From positions 33,393-59,150 of the forward strand of contig NWUY0300005043.1 in assembly GCA_004151065.3 (NCBI GenBank): DNA of 25,758 nt, written 5' to 3'. Origin of the DNA: Larix sibirica (lineage: Eukaryota; Streptophyta; Pinopsida; Pinales; Pinaceae). The notes beneath the pieces were generated by a model. It did not search any database. It saw only the letters and a list, made by a program, of their open reading frames with translations, and had not been told where the DNA came from. This document shows positions 1-9,485 of the stretch, piece after piece; position 1 is the first letter of the stretch; each line of letters starts with the position of its first letter. A program made the position numbers and the translations under genes.

Positions 1-476
1 CATGGAGGACATCCCGAGATACCATAAAATCTAACATTTCATAGATATTGTATACATGAAACCTATCAGCTAGAGGAAGGATCAACCAAACCTTTTCCTA
101 AAATACGATAACTAGGAAATGCATCACTTAGAAGAAGGATTGACCAACCCTCCCTTAAATATCGTTCCTAAAAAATGTATTGAGATAAAATACCAGATTA
201 TGTCAATACACAACAATAGAGAATATCAACTTGAATAAGAGAATAGCATAAATTGATCCAACTTTAAACCCTAAGCCTTTTTCTACACAACCATTAACTA
301 TTAAAAGAAACATTTAGAAGACACTCCTAGGAAAATTGACAAAAGATGAGAAAGGCTTAAGAATTGTTGCAAGGGATTAAAAAGACAATTGCAAGTAATA
401 TTGAATATAGAGTAAAGTGTTGCCTAAGTTATGGGAATTGGCAAATAAATATTCTTATCTTCAATCAAGGATTATG

Positions 477-548
477 TCTAATTGAATATTTAGGATTTCT
501 ATAAGAACTAGGTCTAAGTGAATCTTTAGGATTTCTATAAGAATTCCA
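477..548. repeat. 36-bp tandem duplication
   Basis: Two adjacent 36-bp units (477-512 and 513-548) share the core TTTAGGATTTCTATAAGAA with a few substitutions. It is a simple local duplication in non-coding AT-rich DNA. Confidence 0.75.
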
Positions 549-637
549 AAAGAAGAAAAGAAAACAGACTTATTTTCTAATAATTTACAAATTCCAAAAG
601 AAGAAAAGAAAATAGATTCATTTTCCAAAAATATACG
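542..637. repeat. 48-bp tandem duplication
   Basis: Two units starting at 542 and 590 share AATTCCAAAAGAAGAAAAGA and a similar following T-rich part. The first unit overlaps the end of the neighbouring 36-bp duplication. The purine-rich core probably favoured replication slippage. Confidence 0.75.
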
Positions 638-1606
638 AGTGTTATTTAGTACAAATTTTTTTAAAGGAAGATGATACAAATGTCAAGCTCAGAAAAAACA
701 TTGGAATCCTACTGCACAATATCACAATTTGAAATCATTGTGATCTCTTTTAGAATCACCTTTAGGTTATCATAATCGCTAAAATATAAATATTTCAAAC
801 TTTTAAGATTTATTTTTTGTGAGGGAAATGATTTTAGCTTGATACAATGACTAATGTTCAAAACTTGAAGGAAAGAAGAATTACTTATAGAATGCGTTGT
901 AGATCCATACTAGCTATTTAGGATAGAATATACACTCCAGAATAGGTAAATACTAGCTTCTCAAAGTGACTCACAAACTAGCGTCAAACTGAATTTAATT
1001 CTATTTATCATCTAGAAACCCTTTACTTCCTTAGAGAAACCACTTGCTTTATTATGGTTTGTCGTAAACCATTATTCACATTAGATCTGCAAATGGAAGG
1101 TTATGATCCCTCATAGTGGAATACAAAGAACTAGTTAGGCACCTTTTTATTCATGACAAAACACAGTGATATTTATGTTTGCAATTTTTTGAACTCAAAA
1201 ATTTTGTAACAATCAGCACATATTCTCCATATGTCAATTAGAGGGATTACTTTAGAGAATTATATGACATATTGAAAAATGTACTTAATACCTTATTGCT
1301 CTAGCACAAGTAAACATTTGATCATTCAGATATTGAAAAACCAAGGACTAATATCAAGAATAGAGTAAAATATCAAGCATGTTGTAATTTAAAGCAAATA
1401 GTAGGTTGCATCGAGGGATAACAATACCAAGCATTTGTGGGAAGTAACTGATTGATATTGATACCATCAATTGTTTACTGCAATGGAGCATAATCCAGGT
1501 GCCGAGGTGACAAGTACCACTGGTTCAGAGTGGAATTCAAGTTGAGAATGAAAAAATTGCAAGGAAAGCAAGATGGGTTGAAAGTAGGGGAAAACCATGT
1601 GCATCC

Positions 1607-1673
1607 ATTGTCGGCCTCCATCGCATACCTATGCCATCTATTATCGGCCCCCATCGCATGCCTAATGCCATCT
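1607..1673. repeat. 33/34-bp tandem duplication
   Basis: Units 1607-1639 and 1640-1673 both read ATT-TCGGCC-CCATCGCAT-CCT-ATGCCATCT with small changes and a one-base length difference. It sits in a locally less AT-rich patch (1530-1800) that I cannot assign to any family. Confidence 0.7.
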
Positions 1674-2096
1674 ATATGTCGGTATGTGAAACAATGGGCA
1701 TGCATCCGTTGAATGGAGAGGAATGACATCAGCGAGGAAAAAGGAGGGGTGACAGGACTGGATGTGGGGCCAAAGACAACATGTAGACTTATCATTAAGG
1801 ACTTTGCAATTGGGATAAGATTGATGGAAAAAATCTATTAGATAGTCTTTTATTAAAACATAAGTAGACAAACAACTTCTTCAATTAGATATGCACTCAC
1901 GCAGGTTCTTTGAACTATTTTGGCATTCATTCCTAGGGTGGATTCAAAGCTTTACTTTTTCTGTTCAAAACATGTATAGGCACCCATACTTGTGGTTTTC
2001 TATGGGCAACGGTTAAATTGGATGGGAGTCCCTATCCATTAAGTAAATTATTTAGGAAAATTCATTTCATTAAATTTTGATATTTATTTTTTGTTG

Positions 2097-2279
2097 TTAA
2101 TTGAGTAAATTTTNACCCCGGAAGGTCCGCATGCAGCCACCAATGGACTCATGCCACTGAGTAGAGTGTATCTCACCCTCTACTCCATACTGATGCCTAT
2201 ACTGCTGATGTACCTCCATGCAAGCATCTAAATCATCGAGGACATGCCAAGATACATAATCTCTAACATTTAGATGCAC
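2097..2279 (-). other. Unidentified decayed reading frame, repeat fragment
   Basis: A minus-strand open frame starts at 2279 and reads through the single N at 2114. Its peptide is protein-like, with motifs such as YRHQYGVEGEI and QWHESIGGCMR, rather than random AT-rich translation. A partial relative lies at 1-45 on the same strand (shared NVR-Y segment). I do not recognise the family. It could be the tail of a repeat-borne protein related to the neighbouring plus-strand mobile-domain-like frame, but this is a guess. Confidence 0.35.
2114..2114. other. Single N, probable contig join
   Basis: One undetermined base interrupts the sequence. The same single-base pattern occurs at 11615 and 17888. 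Some scaffolders write one N where the estimated gap between contigs is zero or negative, so sequence on either side should not be assumed contiguous. Confidence 0.6.
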
Positions 2280-2284
2280 TCTAA

Positions 2285-3400
2285 AACTGTGGCCTACTCA
2301 AGATTTCTTGGATTCCAAATACAAGGTCTCCAAAGCGATTACTTCAAATGCTTGTGGGGTATTGGGAGTCTAATCATAATTCCTTCATCATGGTAGGTGA
2401 GGTTCTTGAGCTCACAATTGACTATATTTACTTCTTTATGAGTTTATCTAAGCGAGTGGTGCCAATAAACCTTAAAGGACGAGGAGGAAGAGGCATATTC
2501 ATTATACAAGAGTATGTGAATAGTTATTGCTATGTGGGTACCCAAAAAATGGGTTCACAAGTCCCAGTCAACAACATAGATATCGTACCCTTAAAATTCA
2601 TCCTCTTGACTATTGCATGAGTGGCATCTTTATCAAGATTGAACCAAGAATCATGGGCATAAATTTTTTACATTGTGGAATGTTTGAGGCCCATAGTATT
2701 TGATTGGTGTATTAGGATTCTTGTTAATATGAATACCCAATTGATTGACTACAAGAGAGGGGAGCATAAAAAAAATCGAGTATGGGAATAGACTTGTTTT
2801 CTTCTTCCTTAATAGATTCCCATCGATGTGCCCATGTATCACTCTTACTCCTCCCGGGCCTCGGTATCCTAGTATGACATGATGGGAAGACATGATGTAT
2901 AGATTGGGAGGTAGTAATATCAATAACACCTTTGACAATGATTTTTTCAATTGGTGGTCATATCGGTTACTCATAATCAAGTTCCCCTATGGTGGGACGG
3001 ACTACATTCGAGGCCCTGATTTAGTCCTACTTCCCAATGCACATATGATGGTAAAATCTTGTATTTTTTATTTTACATCAATTTTTTGGGTAATTTTTAG
3101 AATTCTAAAATAAAGTGGCATTTTTTTTTGGTTTGTAGAATCATTAACAAACATTTTTGATGGTATAGACGTAGGACCCATACAACCAATAAGATACTCT
3201 CCACTTATGCGTAGAGATCAGGGTGGTCGACCTACTGAAGAGTCTGAGTGAGTTCTTCATTCAGTGTAGAAGAACCTTGATGGGTTGGTACTCGAGGTAC
3301 TAATGGCACGGATCGAGGACCTCTCGAAGGGAGTACAGAGGCAAGTGGTTGGGGTGCCATGTGGATGGGTCCATCTCTTCTAACGAGTGGCCACTCTATA
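2285..3400 (+). pseudogene. Plant mobile domain-like protein remnant
   Basis: Reading from 2285, the frame gives a stretch resembling the N-terminal half of plant mobile domain (PMD, 'aminotransferase-like') proteins: an SPKRLLQMLVGYW segment, then LTIDYIYFFMSLSKRVVPI, which fits the family's 'E-DVYFLTGLSRRG-P' motif. After a stop at 2618 the same frame continues with VASLSRLNQESW and VFDWCIRILVNMNTQLIDYK. A frameshift near 2880 moves it to the frame of 2892-3060, with FFNWWSYRLLIIKFPYGG. Past a possible intron (3051-3138) another frame gives ESLTNIFDGIDVGPIQP and, near 3300, LMARIEDLSKGVQRQ. Several stops show it is dead. It lies antisense to the gypsy element ending at 3637, so it may be that element's additional antisense ORF. 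Alternatively it is an independent gene remnant or a MULE-captured fragment. The family call comes from motif memory, not a search. Confidence 0.5.
3051..3138 (+). other. Possible intron in the mobile domain-like remnant
   Basis: An 88-bp T-rich stretch begins GTAAAA after ATGATG and ends with a pyrimidine tract and TTTGTAG. Protein-like reading frames flank it on both sides. The exon frames do not join cleanly in phase, which may reflect decay or a different splice site. Confidence 0.3.
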
Positions 3401-3636
3401 TAATGCTACCATGGAGTTCAAGTCGGGCCAAACGATTGATATGTGCTAGTTATATAGCATTTTCTATTATGTATCCCTCTATATGCATCATCATGGGATG
3501 GGGTGCACGATTTTGTATATTATTCTACATGTTTTATACTTGATGTAAAAACTTTTATGATATATTAATGGATTTCCAATCTTACATATACAAATGTGTA
3601 TTCTCATTATGATATGTACACATATGATTGATCTTT

Positions 3637-4047
3637 CTAATGTGAATGTGACAAATTCCAATCTAATACATAGTTAGCTAAGGCATTAGATACATAATTA
3701 AAATTCTTCAAGACATGAATCTAAGTAATGAATTCAAAAGAACATTCAATAAGTTGCACCCATGAAAACTTCCATAAAAGTGTAGGATCAGGAACATGGT
3801 ATATGTCATTAAGTTATGACACTACCAACTGTGAGTCTAGATGAACTAACAAATATCAGATTTCATGCAAAATGGCATTCAATAGTAATTCAATTATTGC
3901 ATTATATTCGGCAACATTATTGGTCACTAATGCAAATCAAACTCCTCCTGGGCTCACAAGTTGACCTATGTGAGAGTAAATCATCCAAGCGGTGAAGGCA
4001 AGATTCTAAGTGCGGTGGATAGCACCATTGACAAATCCCACAGACAT
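3637..4047 (-). pseudogene. Second RNase H-like domain, downstream of integrase
   Basis: One frame from ATG at 4047 to a TAG at 3637-3639 (about 136 codons) reads as an RNase H fold with five internal stops and no frameshift. Visible motifs are VGFVNGAIHR (first catalytic Asp position, now Asn), TNNVAEYNAIIELLL (catalytic Glu), LLVHLDSQLVVS (second Asp) and NYVSNALANYVLDW (last Asp position, now Asn). The TNN-AEY and SNALAN (ancestrally SDALA) motifs fit the archaeal-type RNase H that some Tat-lineage plant retrotransposons carry in addition to their own RNase H. It starts 150 bp after the pol stop at 4197, so it is not simply the pol RNase H. A domain search would settle the type. Confidence 0.75.
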
Positions 4048-4196
4048 AGGTGTGTTTGATTACACCTACTAATTGAGTACAAAACATGATATGCAACGAC
4101 CGAAAATGAAATTGAAAAATAAAAAAAATGAAAATCAAAGCAAATAAAACTATTTATAATACAACAAGTGCAAGTGCATTGCCTGGGCATTTCTAC

Positions 4197-5450
4197 CTAG
4201 GAATAATACCTCTCCAAATAAATCCTATTGCGGGGATCCTTAAGCACATTGCCTTTATAATATCCAATTCATAAGCCCCTTTACTAAGGGCTCGCCTCAC
4301 GATGTAAGGGTCAATCCATATAGAGTAAAATTTACCTAACCCTAAGTTATCATTGTCTTGGTAATAAAAAATACGATGTATTCTTCTGAGAAGATTTGAG
4401 GATGGACCGATTTATCATACTGATCCTTGACACATTTATTGTGTTCCTCGTTTGCAATGGCTACATCTCTGTGGTCCTTGTCAATTTGTTCCAAATAATT
4501 GTGACATTCTTCTCAAGCAGTTGTGATAGGAAAGAGCTCAATGGATAGTTGTAATGAAGGAAATTCACGCTGAAATGGAAAAATAACTTCTACTCCATGT
4601 ACAACTTGAAACAAAGTGAAACACATGGAAATATTAACTGAAGTCTGATATGCCCAAAGCATTGGATACAACATAATGTGCCAATTAGATTTACTATTGC
4701 TAATTGTCTATTGGGAATATTTTTTAAGGACTTATTGATAGCCTCTATTTGTCCATTTTCTTGTGGATAGTATGGCGATGAGTGTTCTTGTTAGAACCCT
4801 AGCTTGGTTTCTAACTTCGTCATCATATTATTCTGAAATTGACTTCCACGATCAGTGACAATCTCTTTAGGAACATTGAATCTAATGATCACTTGATTAA
4901 ATATGAAGTGTGTTGTTGTTTCACCTTTGTTGTTAAAAGTTGGTATAGCTTTGGCCCACTTGGTAAAGTAGTTGATGGACACAATGATGTACTTAATACC
5001 TTTTGCTAAAGCCAGGTTACATGCCGTAAAATCAATCCCTCACTTGGTGAAGGGACCGACAATGATAATAGGGTATAATGGAGATGGGTGTGCATGCATT
5101 TTCTTCGTGAACATTTGGCATGGGTGGCACTTCTTTACTGATTCTACATAATCTTTACAGATTGAAGGCTAGTAATAACTTGCACACAAGATCCTCTTGG
5201 ATGTTTCCAACCTAGATAAGTGATTTCCATAGGATCCACTATGGAAATCATTAAGAACCCTCTCAACCTCCTCATGAATCAAGCAACAACATACAATTAA
5301 ATCTACTCCTTGACAATATAGAGTGTCGTTGATGATAAGATACTTTTCCATGTGATGATAGATGCGATGATGATCATCACAAGAGAGGTTGGAGGGGAAC
5401 CTTGAGTCTGGAGATATACCAAGAGGTCTCCATGCCAAGGGTCGTTTGAG
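4197..5450 (-). pseudogene. Gypsy integrase remnant
   Basis: Integrase inserts the retroelement cDNA into the genome. The zinc-binding part appears at 5438-5110, with the two His in FHSGSYGNHLS and the Cys pair in KKCHPCQ. The catalytic core keeps its acidic triad: Asp in GIDF (5031-5033), Asp in VTDRGSQF (4851-4853) and Glu in NGQIEAINK (4743-4745). The last two are 35 residues apart, the D,D35E spacing. The C-terminal part reads, over frameshifts, to LSKGAYEL and a final YY-S-stop at 4197-4199. Stops interrupt the core at the PYYPQ region and elsewhere, so no intact protein is possible. Confidence 0.9.
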
Positions 5451-5559
5451 GCAATGATAAATAGATGTTTTTCAAGTAGAAACTCATTTTCAATTTGTTC
5501 CTCATCTACTCTAGGTAGTTCTAACATTAACTCGACAAAATCCAAGAATTTATTTGATT

Positions 5560-5965
5560 TAGTTGACATAAATTCTAAGTCAAACTCTTGCAAGATAACA
5601 ATCCATTTGTTGTACTTTCCCTTGATTATTTATCGGGTTAAAATATACTGAAACAGATTAGTGTTGTCTACAACTATAGTTTGTCGAAGAATCATGTAGT
5701 GTCGGAGTTTTTGGACAACATACACAGCTGCCAATGCCAACTTTTCAATGTGATATTATCTCAATTCCATCTCGGCAATGTTCTTGCTTAGATAATATAT
5801 TGCATGCTTCTTATGCAATTTATTTTCTTGAACCAAAACCTTAACAATGGTTGATTCAGATGTTTCCAAGTATAGTAACAAGGATTTGCTATAGTCTTGG
5901 GGACTCAGCAATGGGGCAAACATAAGGGCCCTTTTCAGTGCATTAAATGATCATTGAGTGAATTC
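5560..5965 (-). pseudogene. Gypsy pol RNase H remnant
   Basis: The minus-strand frame reads ALMFAPLLSPQDYSKSLLLY, then VLVQE, HAIYYLSK, EKLALAAVYVVQKLRHY and ILTR, the usual order of the RNase H that follows RT in Ty3/gypsy pol. It is joined to an ILQEFDLEFMSTKSNK segment leading to integrase. Isolated stops break it. This is the domain that degrades the RNA strand of the RNA-DNA hybrid. It is separate from the second RNase H at 3637-4047. Confidence 0.85.
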
Positions 5966-6020
5966 ATCCCACATAAACGAGACCATTTTCTTCAAAAGAC
6001 ACATGAAATATTTTGTTACT

Positions 6021-6684
6021 TCAACATAATTGGTGATGAATCTTTGCAAAAAATATATATTTCCCTTGAAGACTTTGTAATTGAAAAATATTACATAGGG
6101 GAGGAAAATGAATGATCACCTCAAACTTAAATAGGTCTACCATGATCACATGCTTGGATATGATGAAACCAAGTAATCTTCGAAATACTACACAAAATAT
6201 GCACTTATGAGGATTCAATTGAATTCTATAATATTGGCATCGGTCAAATACTACCTAAAGGTGAACGGGGTGATCAGTCCTCTTAGAAGACAAAGCAATT
6301 AAATCATCGAGTTATGATTCAATAATATTTTTATGTCATGAAATGCATGCAATATGGCTCGTTGAAAGGTGGATCCATCATTTTTAGGCTGAGAGGCATA
6401 TTCTGGCAGGAAGAAGTACCCCAAGGGCAGATAAAGAAAAACTTGTGCTAATCTTCAGGTTAGATTTGAATTTGATTATAAATAAAAAATCCATCCATGA
6501 ATAAAAAAATTTCATTTCCAGCACACACATCTATAATCTGGTCGATAAAGGGAGCGTGATAGTTTTCCTTAGGACAAGCTTTATTTAAATATCGAAAATA
6601 ATTACATACACGGATGATTCCTTGTTTCTTGCCGATGGGAACTATGTTGCATCCCCATTTAGTAAAGGGGAGTGGGTAGATAAG
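6021..6684 (-). pseudogene. Gypsy reverse transcriptase remnant, main part
   Basis: After the Penelope-like insertion the RT resumes with YPLPFTKWGCNIVPIGKKQG and continues IIRVCNYFRYLNKACPKENY, APFIDQIIDVCAGN and LFMDGFFIYNQI, which holds the first catalytic Asp. The YxDD box survives as LDDLIALSSKRT after a frameshift (Asp codons on the complement of 6303-6308). LNPHKCIFCVVFRRLLGFII and LQSLQGK follow at 6218-6021. Stops and frameshifts are frequent. The N-terminal RT part (EFYISLFKEYHDIFA to VEKLLKAG) lies on the other side of the insertion at about 7800-7626. Confidence 0.9.
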
Positions 6685-6688
6685 ACCT

Positions 6689-7621
6689 CAAAGGAGGAGC
6701 TAGAATACCAATCACATCACATGATCATCTTTAGGAGTAAAAAAGCTCAAGGAATGAATAACCCAAAAACGATATACATAATCAAGAGTGAAACAAAATT
6801 ATTAGAGAAGGAAGGTTAGCTATACTTACTCCTATAATAATTAGCATTAAAAAACTATTAGAGAAGATAGGTTGGAATTTAATTTAGGAATTAAACAAAT
6901 ACAACCAATATCATATAATAGTAATTTAAACATGGTAATTTTTGTGAAGTAAATGAATAATAGGTTTTGGGGCATCACTGAGTTTAAAGCCATCATATCT
7001 ATTGATATTATTTGGGTTTTTCTCAATTTTCATAGATTCTGTAATCTTCCTTTTCGTATAATGGTCTACTTTGGTGATAATTTTTGTATCTTCTAAACAA
7101 ACTTGGTGCCTGGTATTCTCTGAATGTTTATCTAGAGTGGATTTCTTAGTTTTGTTGTGTCTAAGATTTGCGCTATGCTCTCTCATTCTAATCTGGAATT
7201 CTTTATTGATCTCACTAATATATTGTTTTCCACAAGAGAAAGGGATAATATATATGCCTTTATAAGTCTTTGGTTGAGCCCACCAATCCCCTGATTATGA
7301 TAGGGGGACAAAATGCGACTTTTATATTGGATTTCTTCATAATCCTTGCCAATTTGTTACTCGCCCCCTTTATATACGGGAGGGTGGTTTTTTCCCTTCC
7401 TCATCATTGTGTTGTCTTGGATGTGGTCTTCTCACTTTATTAACCATCTAATTGAAAATTCTTTCATCATACCCATTATTCTTGAATACCATGGTGATAT
7501 GGTCTAACTCTATCTCCACATTATTCATATCAGAGATTATGATGGCCCGAATCACTAAAGTGATAATGATGCCTACCTTTTGCATATGATAGTGATAAAA
7601 CCTACTTTTAGTATTTATTCC
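6689..7621 (-). mobile_element. Penelope-like element fragment with GIY-YIG endonuclease
   Basis: The minus-strand frame from about 7621 to the stop at 6926 is a 5'-truncated Penelope-like protein. Its start is the end of the RT region (MQKVGIIITLVIRAIIISD, then VFKNNGYDERIFN). After decayed linker sequence comes a GIY-YIG nuclease: KGIYIIPFSCGKQYIS (GIY codons on 7258-7250, YIS on 7222-7214), FQIRMREH with the conserved Arg, DKHSENTRHQVCLED, MKIEKNPNNINRYDG and FKLSD. The Gly of YIG has become Ser. Stops interrupt the linker; the nuclease half is open from 7186 to 6926. About 235 bp of non-coding tail follow. The piece separates KLLKAG from GLIYPLPFTKW of the gypsy RT, and AGGT occurs at both edges (7622-7625 and 6685-6688), a likely short target duplication. 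This domain pair is diagnostic of endonuclease-bearing PLEs. Confidence 0.85.
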
Positions 7622-8500
7622 ACCTGCTTTGAGTAGTTTTTCCACTTATGCCTTAACGATTTTTTCCTTCTGAGGGTTCACTGGTTGCAACTTATACCGA
7701 ATAGGTTTCACATTTTGATGTCTTGATTTCATGTTTGACGATCTTTAGATCTGTACCTAGTATTTCTTCATACATCTAAGCAAAAATGTCATGATATTCT
7801 TTGAACAAAGAAATATAAAATTCAACTTCCTTAAGGAAACACTTTGCTCCAATCAAGGCATTTTCAATGAATATTAATTGGTATAGTCTTTGAAATGTTA
7901 ACCATTTTTTTCTCTACATAGACACCATGTGTCGCTAGGGGACTAGCATACCAATCAATGTTTCCAAGTTTGATAGCATTGTTGTTATCAATCTCCATTC
8001 CATTCATCTCATGAATAAAATACGATCTTTGGGGTAGATCTCTCCAAAGCCTCTTAATACCATACATGGCTTCTAAGATGCCTTCATCCTAGAACCATAT
8101 CTAAGAAAAATTGGATGGAAGGAGGATTGATAGCACATATGCATGCACATATGGGCGATGTGAACTTATCATATTCCTCCATTGACAGAGAAATGTAATC
8201 AAGGTTTGTAGTGGCTGATTAAACAACCTAATAAACAATTTATGTAGCAGACAAAGAAATAATGTTCCCTTATATCCATTTTCTTTTACCAAAATAGTGG
8301 AATTTAACACTACCCATGGATTTTGAAAATATAACATTTTGGAATAAAACACTTTATCTGTAGGGTTTGTGGTGATTAACAAGATCACATATATAGGAAT
8401 GGAGTCAATATATGCAATGGGTTGAGGGAGGTTAAAAATTCCCATCAAGAAAAGGTACATCTCTAACACCCACATTTTTGCAAGCATTCATGGAATTATC
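7622..8500 (-). pseudogene. Gypsy pol linker and RT N-terminus
   Basis: This joins protease to RT. At 8300-8100 the frame contains NLDYISLSMEEYDKFTSP; 8067-7864 is open and reads AMYGIKRLWRDLPQRSYFIH and IDWYASPLATHGVYVEKKM. After a stop it continues EFYISLFKEYHDIFA, MYEEILGTDLKIVKHEIKT and PVNPQKEK, ending in VEKLLKAG where the Penelope-like fragment interrupts. The segment after IFA corresponds to the start of the RT fingers. The linker is a family-specific region without a named enzymatic domain. Confidence 0.7.
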
Positions 8501-8960
8501 AACTAATGGGATATTATGTCTCATCGTGGTAGTTGTTTTAGCTCTATAGGAAAGAAAAAAAAGTTTTCCTATTGCCACAATCTTTCCTTAGTGAGGGAAA
8601 TGAATAATGTGAAATAATGAAGACATAATTCCATCTACATCCTAAGATGAGGTTATAGTCCAAAGGAGTGTCTACAACCTAAACCTCTACAAACACAATA
8701 TTTTCTCCTAGTTCAACTAGAAGTTCACGAATAATCCCATGAGGTCTAAACAAATGTCCATCAAAATATTTTAGCATCATTAGTGACAAAATAGTCTTAG
8801 AGGAGCCAATGGATTTCCAACATGACAAAGACATAATGCAGGTGCAAGATCCCTCATCTACTACAGTCCTAGTATATTTAATTCTTGGGTAAAAACTTGA
8901 ATCTAGAAAGCAACATAGTGGAGAAGTCAAGGCTTCCAAATTTCTAGGTCAAATGTTGTA
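8500..8960 (-). pseudogene. Gypsy aspartic protease remnant
   Basis: The frame 8939-8679 contains RTVVDEGSCTCIMSLSCW, with the active-site Asp on the complement of 8856-8858. IGSSKTILSLMMLKYFDGH, FRPHGIIRELLVELGENI and VEV follow, then, past a stop, VVDTPLDYNLILG near 8665-8630, the conserved hydrophobic-Gly motif near the end of retropepsins. The active site is D-E-G rather than the usual D-S/T-G. The plus-strand relative (16162) has D-E-A, so this is probably a family trait plus decay. The enzyme would cut the Gag-Pol polyprotein. Confidence 0.8.
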
Positions 8961-9485
8961 AGGTGAGAATACAAAGGGTCGAAAGCACTTAATAGCTAAT
9001 AACAATGTTTGCATTGTGTGGGGTAGCTTTGGAGAACTTCCAAGGTAGACATTGTGCACAGAGCTTGGGCCAAATCTTCAACAATTCTATAGTTTTGGGT
9101 GTCTCGAGCATTAGGGTTATGCATTGATTAGTTCAACACACCCTTTGGAAGATGTACTATTGTATTGTCTGTCAATTTATCTATATGAAAAGGGTTTGTC
9201 ATTTCAGATGTTTTCACTTATTTTCCTTTAGATCTAGACTTAGGTGCTTTGTAATTACAAGCTCTGGTATGGAATTTCATTTCTTGTTTACACATGCACA
9301 CATTCACATTTGATGGGTTGCTCCTTGCGGGGGGGATCCCTTATTTCCCCCTTACAAAGGTGTATGGTTATGAGGAGCTCCAACAACCATCTATTGTCCT
9401 TAAGGATGAAATGGGTTCATTAGAACTGTAGGTTGTTAATGAGAATCTTGTTGTGCCAATAGTCATTTGGCATCCTCCATATTAG
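8961..9485 (-). other. Gypsy gag-protease spacer, no domain seen
   Basis: Between the nucleocapsid knuckle and the protease the minus strand reads through many stops. A few segments (for instance THFILKDNRWLLELL) look like decayed Gag-Pol linker. I see no separate gene. A plus-strand open frame over 9493-9687 is antisense to gag and low-complexity, and is not a gene. Confidence 0.5.

Larger units (their letters stand above)
1..2113. other. AT-rich region without recognisable genes
   Basis: I see no convincing coding region, RNA gene or LTR pair here. Open frames are short, AT-biased and without familiar motifs. Three short tandem duplications are listed separately. The first 45 bases resemble 2235-2279 (shared GAGGACAT and TCTAACATTT blocks), so the window may begin inside another copy of that repeat. 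The region ends at a single N at 2114, so its linkage to what follows is uncertain. Confidence 0.6.

Noticed and set aside
1448-1466. Minus-strand TGGTATCAATATCAATCAG resembling an iMet primer site
   Set aside because: Only the first nine bases fit and no LTR end with CA precedes it.
3349-3543. Plus-strand open frame with hydrophobic segments as a membrane protein
   Set aside because: It overlaps the mobile domain-like tail in another frame and has no upstream context or conserved motif.
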